Assembly: GCA_029747015.1 (NCBI GenBank)
Contig: JAKOGI010000439.1
Span: forward strand, 302,501 to 366,500
From: Carnegiea gigantea
Lineage: Eukaryota; Streptophyta; Magnoliopsida; Caryophyllales; Cactaceae
Direction of reading: 5' to 3'
DNA length: 64,000 nt
The position numbers and the translations under genes are program-made. Positions 46,920 to 58,005 of the stretch are shown piece by piece. How positions within the stretch are numbered: the stretch's first letter is position 1; each line of letters opens with the position of its first letter. The notes under the pieces were generated by a model. That model saw only the letters and a list, made by a program, of their open reading frames with translations, was not told where the DNA came from and did no database searches.

Positions 46920-48554
46920 TTTGATTTCTGCTAATCCCCTTCCCCTTTTTATTATGGTGTGCCTACATTGAGGGCAATGTGTGATTCAAGCATGGGGGAG
47001 TTAGTTATTATATATGGCTTCTAATGCCTATTTTTGTTTGCTGTGTTTGTTTTTTTTTTTTTTTTGCCTTGTATATATTTTTAGTGGTAGTTTTTGTAGT
47101 TTTTGTTTTAGTTTTGTTTTAGTAGTACATTTAGTTTCCTTCTAGGTTGCATTTTAGTTTCTTTCTTTTGTTAGTTTCTTTTGCATTTTAGTTTGCATTG
47201 TTTGTAGGAGCATACCCAAAAAAAAATCATGTGATGATGATATTTATAGATTTGGTAGCTTTCTTTGGTTAGTTTCATCCTTTGATTCGCCCTGATTGTG
47301 TATGAACGTTTACGAATGAATTTTCGAACTGAATTCCATATTTTGACCACATGTTGAATGCAAATTGATTTTTCCCCATGAGTCCTTACATGAAATTTTG
47401 GCATGTGTGTATTAGTAAGCTAGTATTGACTGTGATAGATGTCACGTGAGCCTTTGAGCCTTTAGAGATTGTTTATCATTATTAGTCTTATATTTTCTTT
47501 CATGTATGACTCTTCTTTGACGTCATTTCTTTAGAACATGCCTTGATTCTCATTCAAGATCACATTTCGTACATGCATTTAAGCAATATGATTGAGGCAT
47601 TTTTCTTTCTTTGATTTATTTAAAACCCATGGCTAAATAGCCACCCTTATTGTGTATTGTATCCCTTGTTAGCCCCTTTGAGCCTACAATCATTTTTCTT
47701 GATCTGAACTGCCTACTTTTAGCCTATGGCCAAATACTTGCCTTACTTTTAAGCCAAGGCTAGAGAAGCGTTACATTCTTTTACATCAAGTTTGATAGGG
47801 CATTAGCAAGGTGGATTGTTATTCTCTTTAGTGAATTTTGGCTATTTGGTGCTGGGATACAAACGTTTGATAAATCCCTTATTTTATTATGTAAAATTCA
47901 GAGAAGAGTTCAACTTTAAAGTTTGTTATGGAATTCCCTTGGCTATTCCTCTTTGGAAAAAAATTAAAAAAAGAAAATTGAACCCCAAAAAAAAGAGAAA
48001 AAAAAAGAAAAGAAAAAAAATCGACAAAAGTGATTAGCGTTGGTGGGAATGTAAGGTTTTGTGGTTTTCAACACTCTCTTTTCATTTGGGATTTATTTTG
48101 TTGATGAGTTTATATGATTCGAGAAAGATATAGTATAATGCGTTGGAAAGTCCTCATGATTGTTTAGTGTATTTGCATTTTAGTGGTGGCAAATTTGAGA
48201 ATCTTGTCAAGCCTATGGTAGATTTGTGTCCAAGGAATGAGAATTGAGAGAACCTTCATATATGTACATTGTCAAACAAGTGAGTGCTAAGTGCCACATA
48301 ACTATAGTGAGATTCTACCGGCCTTGCTAGTCTTACTTGTTTCACATGCTAGAATGATTGTATTTGACAATTTGGAGGACGATTGGTTCAAGTTTTGCAT
48401 TATGGTCTATAAAAAGATTTTGAAATTTCATTCCCTATTCTGTTTGCTAATGATATTTTTGCATCTTTTTGGCTACCTTAGGATCATCCTTGCCATACGA
48501 ATGTTATCTATGTCTATCATGAGGAGGTTATGTATATCTTTAATCCTTGCATCA
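46920..48554 (+). other. A2 3' noncoding region with internal purine module
   Basis: Contains the module CATTGAGGGCAATGTG...TTCAAGCATGGGGGAG at 46966-47000, a T-run near 47050 and an A/G-rich stretch near 47965-48030. No coding signal accepted. Confidence 0.6.
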
Positions 48555-48590
48555 CTTGAGGACAAGCAACAGTTAAAGCATATGGGAGCT
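48555..48590 (+). promoter_or_regulatory. A2 terminal PPT module
   Basis: CTTGAGGACAAGCAACAG, then TTAAAGCATATGGGAGCT, directly before the 3' LTR. Same plan as the internal copy at 46966. Confidence 0.7.
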
Positions 48591-49863
48591 TGATAAGTCT
48601 TTTATATATACATCTTTTTAGGGCTATTTTGCCTCTTTTTTAGGAGAATTTTGTGCTTAATGATGTTATTTACTCTCATATTCTCGACTTATACTTAGGT
48701 ATAGTTGTTTTATGTATTTTGTAGGATTTTTAGTCCTTTTATCCAGCATTTGCCCTTTAATGGCTGTGTTTTGACCTCTTCCATAGTCATCCATGTTATG
48801 CCACGACCGTAGGGTAAAGAAAGAGCAAAAATCTGAATCCGGCATAGACCACAATCAGACCGTGGTAAACCCCACGAATCATGGTATGCCTATAACTGTT
48901 GCCTCTTCATTTTTCCTCAGCTGTGTGGCTAAGATCAACTGGAATTTTCTATAAATAGTGACGTTCAGAAGCAAAGGAAGAGCACTCCAAAGCAATCCTA
49001 TGCAAGCAAGCAAGTAGAATTAGCCTAGTTTGTTTTAGTTTATTTTCTCTCAAATTTTGTTCTTTACTTAGTTTTATGTTAGTTTTAAGTGTGAGAGTTT
49101 TGATCCTGAGGCAGTTCTAAAGCCCTTAGTGATGGCCATCTTATTCAAGTCCTTTTCGCTCAAGATTTCGCCCATTTTTTTGGTTAGTTTATCTTTTATC
49201 ATGCCTGGGTAGTTTTCTTAGTCTAGGAATTTAGTAGCATGTGGAATTGTTATTGGATCATATTTTGATTTAAAGAATTGTGCTTATCTTTATGATTGGT
49301 TTGATTTCAATCTATCAAGTGTTTGATATGTTATGGGTTTATTTTTGTCCAAGTTTACTTGCACACTTGAAATAATCGAGCGAATATTCGAAAGACGACA
49401 TTTGGTTTATGGACTGTTTGAATAGACTTAGCATAACTTCGTCTCGAAAGAGAGATTTATATGTTAGGAGGGCTAGTAAGTAATCGAATATATTAAACTT
49501 GGATTAAGTCAAATTAGTTTGAAAGAATGATGTTTGCTTAGTTTAGGTAAATTTGATTAATTTTGAAAGAATAGATTAAATTTCTCGACAAGATTGCAAA
49601 TTCCTCAGAATTAACCAATTAGAGAATAGTACATGTTTATTCATTTTGATCTAATTCTCTTCCATAACTGCAAAAATTCCTAGACGTTTTTCTTTTATTG
49701 ATTTAGACAAGTTTATTTACAGCCGTTAATTGAATCTATTTGAAATAGAGTTTTGCTTAGCATATTCTGACAAGACTAGGCTTAATAGATTACTTTAGTC
49801 CCTGGGGAACGATGTCTTTTATCTATACTATGAACACCCGTGTGCTTGCAACAGTGCTGCTCA
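48591..49863 (+). repeat. A2 3' LTR
   Basis: 1273 bp from TGATAAGTCTTTTATATA to CAGTGCTGCTCA; partner of 41163-42412. Confidence 0.9.
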
Positions 49864-49868
49864 GGAAG
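49864..49868. repeat. Target-site duplication of A2 (right copy)
   Basis: GGAAG, identical to 41158-41162. Confidence 0.92.
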
Positions 49869-52800
49869 CTTGGTGTTCCAATCTCTTAAGCTCTTACTCA
49901 TCGTAACCCTCAATAAGGTAGTGAGTGTGCAGTTGGTCACTTCAGTTTGTCCATCGGTTTAGGGGTGGCAAGTGGTACTAAAAAGTAATTTAGTCCCCAC
50001 TAGCCTTCATAGACTCCTCCAAAAGTGTGATAAGAACTTGGTATCTCTATCCGATATAATAGTCCTTAGGATCCCATGAACCCTCACGATTTCTTAAAAG
50101 AAGAGATCCACAATGTATGTAGCATCATCACACTTGTGGCAAGCAACGAAATGTGCCATCTTAGAGAACTGATCAACAACCACCATGATGGCATCCTTCC
50201 CTCGAGGGGTCCATGGAAGAGCCACAATGAAGTCCACACTAAGTTCATCCCAAGGCCTTAAAGGAACCGAGAGAAGGGTGTAAAGGCCTTGGTGGAAGTG
50301 ACTCTTGGCCATATGACAACTGGCACACCTTGAGAATATCTTGTGGACATCTCCACCCATTTTGGACCAATAAAAGTGGTCCTTAAGGATCTCAAGGGTC
50401 TTATTGATACTAAAATATCTGGCTAAGGCTCCTCCATGAGCCTTCTTGACAATCAAGTCCCTTAGAGGGATCTTCAACCACCATCTTAAAGTCTTCATCT
50501 TCTTTGTACAAGGTCTTGATGGAATAGAAGCCTAGAACCTTGGCCTCTAGGACCGATAGAAGAGCATACCTCCATGACAAGGCATTTACAACCACATTTT
50601 CCTCCCTACTCATATGCTTGCAAGAGAAAGTGAAGGATTAAAGGAACTCAACCTACTTAGCATACCTTGTATTTAACTTATGTTGACCATTGATGAAAGA
50701 CAAAGCTTGTGATCTGAATAGAGTATAAAAGGCTTGGGCTTGAGGTAATGATTCTAATGCTCCAAAGCCCTTACAATGGCATAGAACTCCTTATCATAAG
50801 TGGAGTAGTTGAGTCTTAAACCATTCAACTTCTCAATAGAAGTAGGCAAAAGGGCGATTGACTTGAGTAAAAACTGCACTAATCCCAACTCCACTAGCAT
50901 CACATTCAACTTCAAAAAGGAGTCAAAATTAGGTAAGGCCAAGATAGGGGCCGAATAAAGCCTCCCCTTGATGGACTCAAAGGCCCTTTAGGTGGCCTTT
51001 GTCCACTCAAAGGTACCCTTTTTCATGCACTCGGTCAAGGGAACCATAATTGAGCTAAAATCCTTAATGAACCGGCAATAGAAAGAAGCCAACTCATGAA
51101 AGCTATGAACTTCCATGATGGTTGTAGGAATCGGCCAACTCTTGATAGCCTCAACCTTGGTTTCATTAATTTGGGTTCCTTTACCGGAGACAACATAACC
51201 AAGACAACTTGTGGAGTAAAGAGCTCACACTTCTCAAGTTTAGCATATAGAGCTTATTGCCTTAAGACTTAGAACACTTAAGTGAGGTGTTCAATATGAG
51301 ATGTCACATCTTGGCTATACACCAAGATATCATTAAAGTATACCACAATAAACTTCCCAATAAATGGTCTCAAGACTTCATTCATGAGCCTTATGAAAGT
51401 ACTCAGGGCATTAGAAAGACCAAAGGGTATTACTAACCATTCATATAAGCCATATTTAGTCTTAAAGGTCGTTTTCCACTCATTTCCTTCCTTCATTCGG
51501 ATTTGATGATAATCACTCCGAAGGTCAATCTTGGAGAAGACCTTGGACCCATACAACTCATCAAGCATGTCATTCAATCATGAAATAGGAAACCAGTACT
51601 TGATGGTGATATTATTGATGGCCCTAGAATCCACACACATACACCACGTACCATCCTTCTTAGGTACTAAAAGAGCGGGAACTGAGGAAGGACTCAAACT
51701 CTCTCTAATGTACCCAAAATCAAGCAACTCTTGGACTTTTCTTCGGAGCTCCTTCGACTCATTAGGATTACACCTCTAAGCCAGCTTGTTGGGCAAGGGA
51801 GCACCCAGTAGGAGATCAATTTGGTGCTCAATTCCTCTTATAGGAGGGAGCCCCGGCGGTAGACCATTGGGAAAAACATCCTCAAACTCTCTTAAGAGTG
51901 ATTGATTGTATTTAATTCAACCATAAGTAAGGCAAATAAAGGCTTGCTCTTATTAATGGCTTTCTTCATCTCTGTCTGACTCATGTTTTCTCACTTCCTT
52001 TCCCTGGTTTAATTTTGAGAGGTTTGGGTAGTGGTAGGGGGTCAAAGTGAGGCTACTCCCTTGAACTTAAGGGCGCATGTGTTGGCATGCCCATCATGCA
52101 TCACATGATTTTCAAACAACCAAGGTCTACCAAGCAATATATGACAAGCATCCATAGGAAGAACATCACAAAAGACCTCACCACAACAAGGACCAAATGA
52201 AAAAGAGATAAGAGATTGTATAGAAATAGTTACCTTGCTTCCTTACTTGAGCCATTGAAGAGTATAAGGAGTGGGATGCACCTTGGTTGGGAACCTGAAG
52301 CTTCTCAATGAGAGTCATAGAAGCCACATTAGTGCAACTACCTCCATTGATAATAAGCTCACACACCTTGCCTCCAATGGTACATCGAGTGTGGAAGATT
52401 TACTCCCTTTAACTAGGTTTAGGGGGAGCCTTTTTAGCAAGGAGGGCTCTTCAGATCACCAACATCTCTCCAACATCTGGAGCAACTACGGTGCCATCTT
52501 CCTCTTCAAACTCTTCTTCACTAGTTTCTTCCTCTTCAAACATGGCATTGGAAACACTTCTTTCTCTCCAACCTCTTACAAGGTCCACGAATAATCCTTT
52601 ACTCTTATCAATGGCCTTGATAGGTGTAGGGGTGGTGTCACCCTTATTGTAGAAAGGGAAACTCTTAGGTGTGGAAGGAGTTATGAAGGGATTTCGACCC
52701 TTAAGTTATTTCTCAATCTTGATAGCTAGGTGGCATACATCATTGAAGGACAAGTAGGGTTGTGTTTCCACCTTGTGAGTAATGCTACGAGATAGTCCCT

Positions 52801-53474
52801 TGATAAACCTAGCAATAGTAAGCTCATTGTCTTCATTTAAGCCAACTCTCATTTAGCGTTATTCAAACTCTCGAATGTACTCCTCCATCTTGAGGTTCTC
52901 TTGGCTAAGAAACGTAACCTTGAGGTAAAGTTCTTGCTTGTATGAGGGAGGTGAGAACCTCTTCTCCATGTGTTTCTTGAGCTTGGACCAAGTCTTGATC
53001 TTAAACTTAGTTTCCCTTGCTCTATTCTTCTTTAAGGTCTCACATCACAAAGAGGCATGCCCCCTTTAACTTGAGAATGGCCAACTTGAAGGTCTTTTCA
53101 TTATTGTACTCCTTGAGTCTAATGATCCTCCCAATAGTTTGCACCCAATCAACGTAGCTTTTCGGTTTGAGGTTGCCATCAAAATCTGGTACCTCAACCT
53201 TGAGGTCACTAAGATCATCTCTAGGATTACCTCTTCCCCTAATACCTCTATCTTTATGGTCCTCATCAGAAGATGAGTAGGCAATATCAATAGGGCTGAC
53301 ATCAAGCTCCCTAGGTCGGGGAACTTGTTGTTCAGATCCCTTAACTCGCTCTAACTCCATAGTGAGTTTTCTTACTTGTTCTTAAAGGTTGATTATAGCA
53401 TTGTCTCTCCTCATCTCATGGGATAACTCTAGAGAGAAGCCCCTAGGTTGAGAAGGCTCGGCTTCATTGGTCAT
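49869..53474 (-). pseudogene. GC gag-pol remnant: gag, protease, RT, RNase H, integrase
   Basis: Decayed polyprotein from ATG at 53474 (MTNEAEPSQPRGFS). Gag: LKVEVPDFDGNLKPKSYVDW (53040-53360), continuing with many breaks to about 52700. Protease: CELIINGGSCTNVASMTLIE (52178-52366), with Asn (codon 52346-52348) for the catalytic Asp. [42 protein letters not shown] and [11 protein letters not shown] (51278-51577), with Asn (51332-51334) for the first Asp of YFDD. RNase H: YSTYDKEFYAIVRALEH (50754-50942). Integrase: HFYWSKMGGDVHKIFSRCAS and ELSVDFIVALPWTPRGKDAI (50094-50498), one catalytic Asp visible. Cut by A2 at 49863. Confidence 0.87.
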
Positions 53475-53984
53475 GGTTGGAGGTAGACAAGAGAAGGAAG
53501 AAAGTTAAGGGTTCAGAAAAAGGTGGCACGGTCAAGCCAGAGGAAGCACAGGCCAAAAAGAGGGGCAAGGTCGTGCTATTCAACACGGGGTGGCCGTGAC
53601 AAAAAATTGGAGAAAATTTTCTGGGCAAGAGTTAGCACGGCCATGCCAGGGGCATGGTCAAGCCGTGCCGATTTTTTGGTTGGCGCGGGTGAGTGTTTCG
53701 GCTTTTTTTGTGGCGTTTTTAGGTTGTGTTTTGGTTGGGAATTGTGTTTGGACTATTTTGCGTGTTCTTTGTGGACTAAAAGAGGAGTTTTGTGGAGAAA
53801 TTAAATGTGAATTTTTAGGGTTTTGGATTAAAAAGAAGCATGGAAGAGTGCTTGGGTTCTTTGAGGAGTATAAGAGAAGAAGGTGGAGTAGTAAGTATCC
53901 AAATCCCAAAATAACAAAAGAGAGAATTCAATCAACAAATTCCAATCATAAAGTGTGAGGATTTGATGCTTACCCTTGAAGGAT
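53475..53984 (-). other. GC 5' leader
   Basis: Noncoding leader between PBS and gag. Rich in GGCACGG / GCCGTGCC words (53525-53680) that can pair with one another. Confidence 0.6.
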
Positions 53985-54003
53985 CCTTATGCTCTGATAC
54001 CAA
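53985..54003 (-). promoter_or_regulatory. GC primer-binding site (initiator tRNA-Met type)
   Basis: The minus strand reads TTGGTATCAGAGCATAAGG next to the 5' LTR end, an exact TGGTATCAGAGC core. Confidence 0.9.
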
Positions 54004-54004
54004 C

Positions 54005-55052
54005 TGAAGCGGATTAGAAGTCCATTTGGCTAAATAAATGCTTAATCATCCAAGTCAAGTTGAATACCTCTAGAACAACCCAAATGGAGGTAACCCCAAA
54101 TCAAAACCAAACTGTTTTGATTCTTGAAAGAACACCAAGATAAGAAACCCACCAATTAATCCCTTAAAGTCTAAGAACTAAGGATTAATATAAAGGGATG
54201 ACTCTAAATCACCACACTAAAAGAGATAAAGATTAAGAAATTTTTGAGAGAGAAAATGGCCTCTAGCCTTTTCATTCACTCATACTCATCAAAAACTAAA
54301 TGTAATACAAGAGATGAAGAATTATATAGCAAGACACCCCCTTCCCCAAGCTTAGTACTAGCCAATAGCATTACAAAAATTTTATCTAATGAAGTTCAAG
54401 CTAATTGTACAATTAAAGGAGGACCACTAGGGGACACTGGTGTGCTGGAATTTGCCTACACATTTCTTCTTATTGGTGATGTCATTCACCTGTCCAATTA
54501 GGGAAGATAAAGGTGGAGATTTTCATGGGAGCCTTCCAGAAGAGTCTATCAGCTACCTACCAAGTTTCGGCCCTTAATTCTCCCATTTGATGACCTAAAT
54601 AAATCTTTTAGTAAAGACGTGTACCTCCAGACCCTGCACAGACCATGGCTCGGTTAAAACACCATAACTCGCTTGATTCTTGGAATTTGATGATGTTCTT
54701 TAACTTGTTGGAAAATAGCAATCCTAGGCTATCTGTCCATGTAATATTCATCCAAAACGGATTTACCTAACCAAAAATGAGCTAGAAATTAGGCTATGTA
54801 TTCTGCCCAGAATAAGAAAGTAACATAAAATAGGGTGACTTGGAGATAAAATAGCTAGGCTCCTTATTTAGGCTACTAAGTGCCATGACACCTTTCCTAA
54901 GCTTAATTTGGGTCCCTTAAGGCTTCAAAATTGATAAGGACTTAGAAGAGTCAAGTACTTGGGTACCACTCGCATAGGTGACTCGGGGCCCAAGTTAAAC
55001 CCAAACCTTGATGTTGATTAGGAGGTTAGGCTTCATGGTTTGCTCCGGATCA
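54005..55052 (-). repeat. GC 5' LTR
   Basis: 1048 bp from TGAAGCGGATTAGAAGTCC to GCTCCGGATCA; partner of 39629-40681. Confidence 0.9.
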
Positions 55053-55057
55053 GTTTC
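55053..55057. repeat. Target-site duplication of GC (right copy)
   Basis: GTTTC, identical to 39624-39628. Confidence 0.92.
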
Positions 55058-56094
55058 ATCCTCTTAGACTTGGTCTTCATTTACCATAAAACATAGGTTT
55101 ACTACTTATTCTTCTTCATCATCACTATCGCTTGAGTCACTATCACTCTTTTGCGGCTATCATTGCTTTCTTGAGTTCTTTCTTGGCCTTTTGCTTGTGT
55201 TTTTCAGATTTTTTTTGTAAAATTGGGCAATCTTTTATGACATGACCTGGCAAGCCATAACCAAAACAAGTACCAAGATTAGACTCTTTAATCCTCTTGT
55301 AATCATTACCATGGAGTCTTCATCTTCTTGACTAGATTCTTCTTCCGAGTAGTGTTGTTCTTCACTCGTAGTTTTGAAAACTACTCCCTTCTTTGTTTGA
55401 GTTTCTTCTTCATCTTCGTTAAAATGAATTTCATGCGTGCAAAGTTTTCGAAGTAGATTATCCAAGGCTAGTGTCTTGAGGTCTTGAGCTTCTTCAATTG
55501 TAGTGACCTTGGGACCTCATTTGCTTTTGGGAAGACATCGAACAATTTTCCTAGCCATCTCCTCATTGGTATTAGTCTTGGCAAGTGATTTGTGGTTGTT
55601 GGTTATATCAGTGAATCTTGTAAACATCTCTTTGATAGTCTCATCACTGTTGCATTTTGAACAATTCATATTGATGGATGAACATATTGCTCTTTGTTTC
55701 TCTTACTTGACTTGTCCCTTCATATGTTACGACCAGCTTGTCCCATATTTATTTAGCTATTTCACATGCACAAATACAATTCACATGCACAAATATGATT
55801 TCATTCGTTAGCATTTAATCCATAATATAGGATATGTATAGCCTTATAATTTTTTGAAAGTTTTACAAAGTCTTCTTGAGTGTATTGATCTTCATTTTTC
55901 TCAACAAGCTTTCCATTGATAGTAGTCTTTGGAATGTATGGACCTTTCATCATAATGTTCCATAACTAATAATTTTCAGTCTTGATGAACCTCTACATCA
56001 AATTTTTCTAATAATAAAAGTTAGTGCCCCCAAACAAATGATGTCCAGTAGTAGAGCAACCCTGATCATAGTAGCTTTCTCCAGTAGCGGCCAT
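55058..56094 (-). pseudogene. C3 Gag remnant
   Basis: Sirevirus-like gag from ATG at 56094 (MAATGESYYDQGCSTTGHHL). The N-terminal domain reads FGGTNFYY-stop-KN where a Trp codon is expected, then LWNIMMKGPYIPKTTINGKL and QEDFVKLSKNYKAIHI. An acidic segment at 55235-55465 (EEQHYSEEESSQEDEDSMVM) is followed by a damaged zinc knuckle (CFGYGLPGHVIKDC, second Cys changed to Tyr) near 55230-55275. GC interrupts it in the acidic Ser/Asp-rich C-terminal part; the last residues lie just left of GC at 39580-39623. Confidence 0.82.
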
Positions 56095-56135
56095 GATCAT
56101 TGCCCACTTGACGATAAAGTCAAAGTACAGTGGAT

Positions 56136-56151
56136 CTAACTCCGATACCAA
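56136..56151 (-). promoter_or_regulatory. C3 primer-binding site (decayed iMet type)
   Basis: The minus strand reads TTGGTATCGGAGTTAG; one change from TGGTATCAGAG. Confidence 0.75.
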
Positions 56152-56152
56152 T

Positions 56153-57011
56153 TGAAAACCTAAACACTATTAAATCACCTTAGAATGGGTGAATATGATG
56201 ATGATCAATGTCGTAAAATAATCAAAATAAAGAGCAGAAAGATAAATATGGACAAAATACAAATATTTTTTTAGCGAGGTTAGCCTCAACCAAACTTAGT
56301 CTCATGCTTATAGTTCCCTAACTCTAGGATTAACCCAATCTTATTAGGAGGGATAACTCTAGACTACACCTAATCTAGGTTACAAGTCACAAGTTAGCAC
56401 CTTAACAATGCTTGGTAGATTTGACCCTTCAGCTCTATAATTCCACCTAATTACAACTTTGAATAATATACAACTCAAATGAATGAATAGCAAATTAAGG
56501 CTCAAGGTATGCAAGTGAGTATTGTCGTTTATGCTCATTCTTGTTGTCTTCTTTAGTTGCAAATGCCTTTGAATTTATGGGTAAATGATGTTGAAGAGGT
56601 TGGAAGATTATTAGGAATATAACTGTTGCATCAAAAAATAAAGGATGATCTTCAATATCATTTCAAGACCTTGAAGTCTGTCATTCAAGACCTTGAATTC
56701 TGCACTTTGCTCAACGTTTATCATCTTGATTTCCAACAGCTACTTGCCTTATTTTAGCTAAAGATCTTGCTAAGGAGATTATCTAGAGGTTAATTTTTAG
56801 CAGCAACAATCTTTCAACATACAAGCTCAAAAGATGCTATCATAATTAGGAAAAACTTGACACTGGCATATACATAATAATAATCCCATATTATTAGCAA
56901 TTCCAAGATAATAAGCATATCAGTAGTCAAGATTCCAAAGCAATCAACATGATTTAATCAAATTAAAATTTATCTTTCATTTAAAATTTAAGCAAGGTTT
57001 TAACAGAGTCA
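56153..57011 (-). repeat. C3 5' LTR
   Basis: 859 bp from TGAAAACCTAAACACTAT to TAACAGAGTCA; partner of 26991-27879. Confidence 0.92.
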
Positions 57012-57016
57012 ACAGC
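57012..57016. repeat. Target-site duplication of C3 (right copy)
   Basis: ACAGC; one mismatch to GCAGC at 26986-26990. Confidence 0.7.
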
Positions 57017-57570
57017 AACAAATTTGGAAATGACTTGCCATTTTGTCTCTAATGCATAAAATTTATTAAAATATGTTAACTAGTATTGAAATTTTATGTA
57101 CTAGTTAAGGTCATCTTCATCAACAGCATTTTAAGCAGCGTTTAGCACTTTCACCAAATCGATAAATATATTACTCAATTAATTTTTAGTCTTCAGTAAC
57201 CTAGTGTTTTGATTAGCATTTCAAATAGTGTTTATCATTTCAAGTTGCATTTTTGCAAAAGTTAATATTATTAGCTTTTGGCAATCAAAAGCAGCATCTA
57301 TATTTTTTTAGTAAAAAAAATATCTTTTGAAAATTTTATTTGGGAAAATCATCTATATACTTTTATGTCAATTTATATTAACTAGCTAACCTAATAGCTA
57401 AATTTACCGAACAGATTTGCTTCAACTGCTTATCTAAACAGCTATCATCTTAAACTTAAATTGAAACCATTGTCCACTACCAATCCGCTAGTTGAACCAC
57501 TAACTACTACCTAAACAATTAATTTTGCCCAACATGACCTAAAATATCAGCCAAGACAATGCAATCGGGA
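57017..57570. other. AT-rich flank of C3
   Basis: No gene, LTR or TIR recognised; the target sequence into which C3 inserted. Confidence 0.4.
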
Positions 57571-57571
57571 C

Positions 57572-57581
57572 TATATAAGGG
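57572..57581 (+). promoter_or_regulatory. TATA-box-like site
   Basis: CTATATAAGG in an otherwise AT-rich but not TA-repetitive context, about 105 bp upstream of an ATG (57679) opening an acidic ORF. Promoter activity is inferred from sequence only. Confidence 0.4.
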
Positions 57582-57678
57582 GCATACATGCTCTAACACT
57601 TATTCAATATTTCTTGTGTCAAAATTAAATCTAGGGATCAAGAGTGCCTTAAGGAATGAGATCAGTCAAAGAACAATG

Positions 57679-58005
57679 AGCATAAAGAGTAGTAGCTCTG
57701 AGGAGCTGGATGTGGAAGAGGAGAACAAGGAAGACAAAAAGGAGTAAAACAAAGATGACGACGACAAAGAAGAAAAGGAGGATAAGGAGGAGAAGGAGTA
57801 TGCTGAGGCCAAAGTGATAGCATTTTCTGCTAAGGCCTTGGAAAACCATATGAATGTGATGACTGATGATGATGATGATGATGTGTCTCCTCCTCAGCAA
57901 CAAATGAATAATTATGATGTTGCTGCTTCCACCTCATCTGAGTCTTCCTCCACCAGCACTGCTCCTGCGACTTCAACAGCCAAATTATCCACTTGTATTA
58001 TATGA
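57679..58005 (+). pseudogene. Acidic Ser/Glu/Asp-rich ORF, unidentified
   Basis: From ATG 57679: MSIKSSSSEELDVEEENKED, a TAA at 57745-57747, then the same frame continues with a Lys/Asp/Glu-rich stretch, KVIAFSAKALENHMNVMTDD, a poly-Asp run encoded by GAT repeats, and a Ser/Thr-rich end (ASTSSESSSTSTAPATSTAK), stopping at 58005. Not a recognised family; low complexity throughout. It could be a gene fragment, an exon or a transposon-derived frame. Confidence 0.3.

Larger units (their letters stand above)
41163..49863 (+). mobile_element. A2: Athila-like LTR element without RT and integrase
   Basis: Plus-strand 8.7-kb element, LTRs 41163-42412 and 48591-49863, TSD GGAAG, tRNA-Asp-type PBS. It encodes gag plus protease (about 42650-44820), then jumps to the tail that normally follows pol (GCTTCTTGGGAGGCAACCCA at 45029-45048) and an ATHILA-ORF1-like frame (45698-46919). 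No RT, RNase H or integrase motif is found between them, so A2 is non-autonomous. Confidence 0.88.
39629..55052 (-). mobile_element. GC: chromovirus-like Ty3/gypsy element, interrupted by A2
   Basis: Minus-strand element with LTRs at 39629-40681 and 54005-55052, TSD GTTTC and an iMet-type PBS (TTGGTATCAGAGCATAAGG). Order: gag, protease, RT, RNase H, integrase. The iMet PBS and RT/integrase sequence style fit the chromovirus lineage; I could not confirm a chromodomain. A2 sits in the integrase. Without A2 the element is about 6.7 kb. Protease and RT both have Asn for the catalytic Asp. Confidence 0.9.
26991..57011 (-). mobile_element. C3: Sirevirus-like copia element, twice interrupted
   Basis: Minus-strand element whose LTRs lie 30 kb apart because two other elements inserted in it (31922-37817 and 39629-55052). 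Removing them leaves about 8.7 kb: 5' LTR, PBS, gag, protease, integrase, RT, RNase H, third ORF, PPT, 3' LTR. The gene order, PPT form and third ORF match S1, so I class it as Sirevirus-like, but it is much more diverged and every gene is broken. Confidence 0.92.

Noticed and set aside
53523..53958. Plus-strand ORFs of 93 and 122 codons.
   Set aside because: They lie antisense in the GC leader, without homology.
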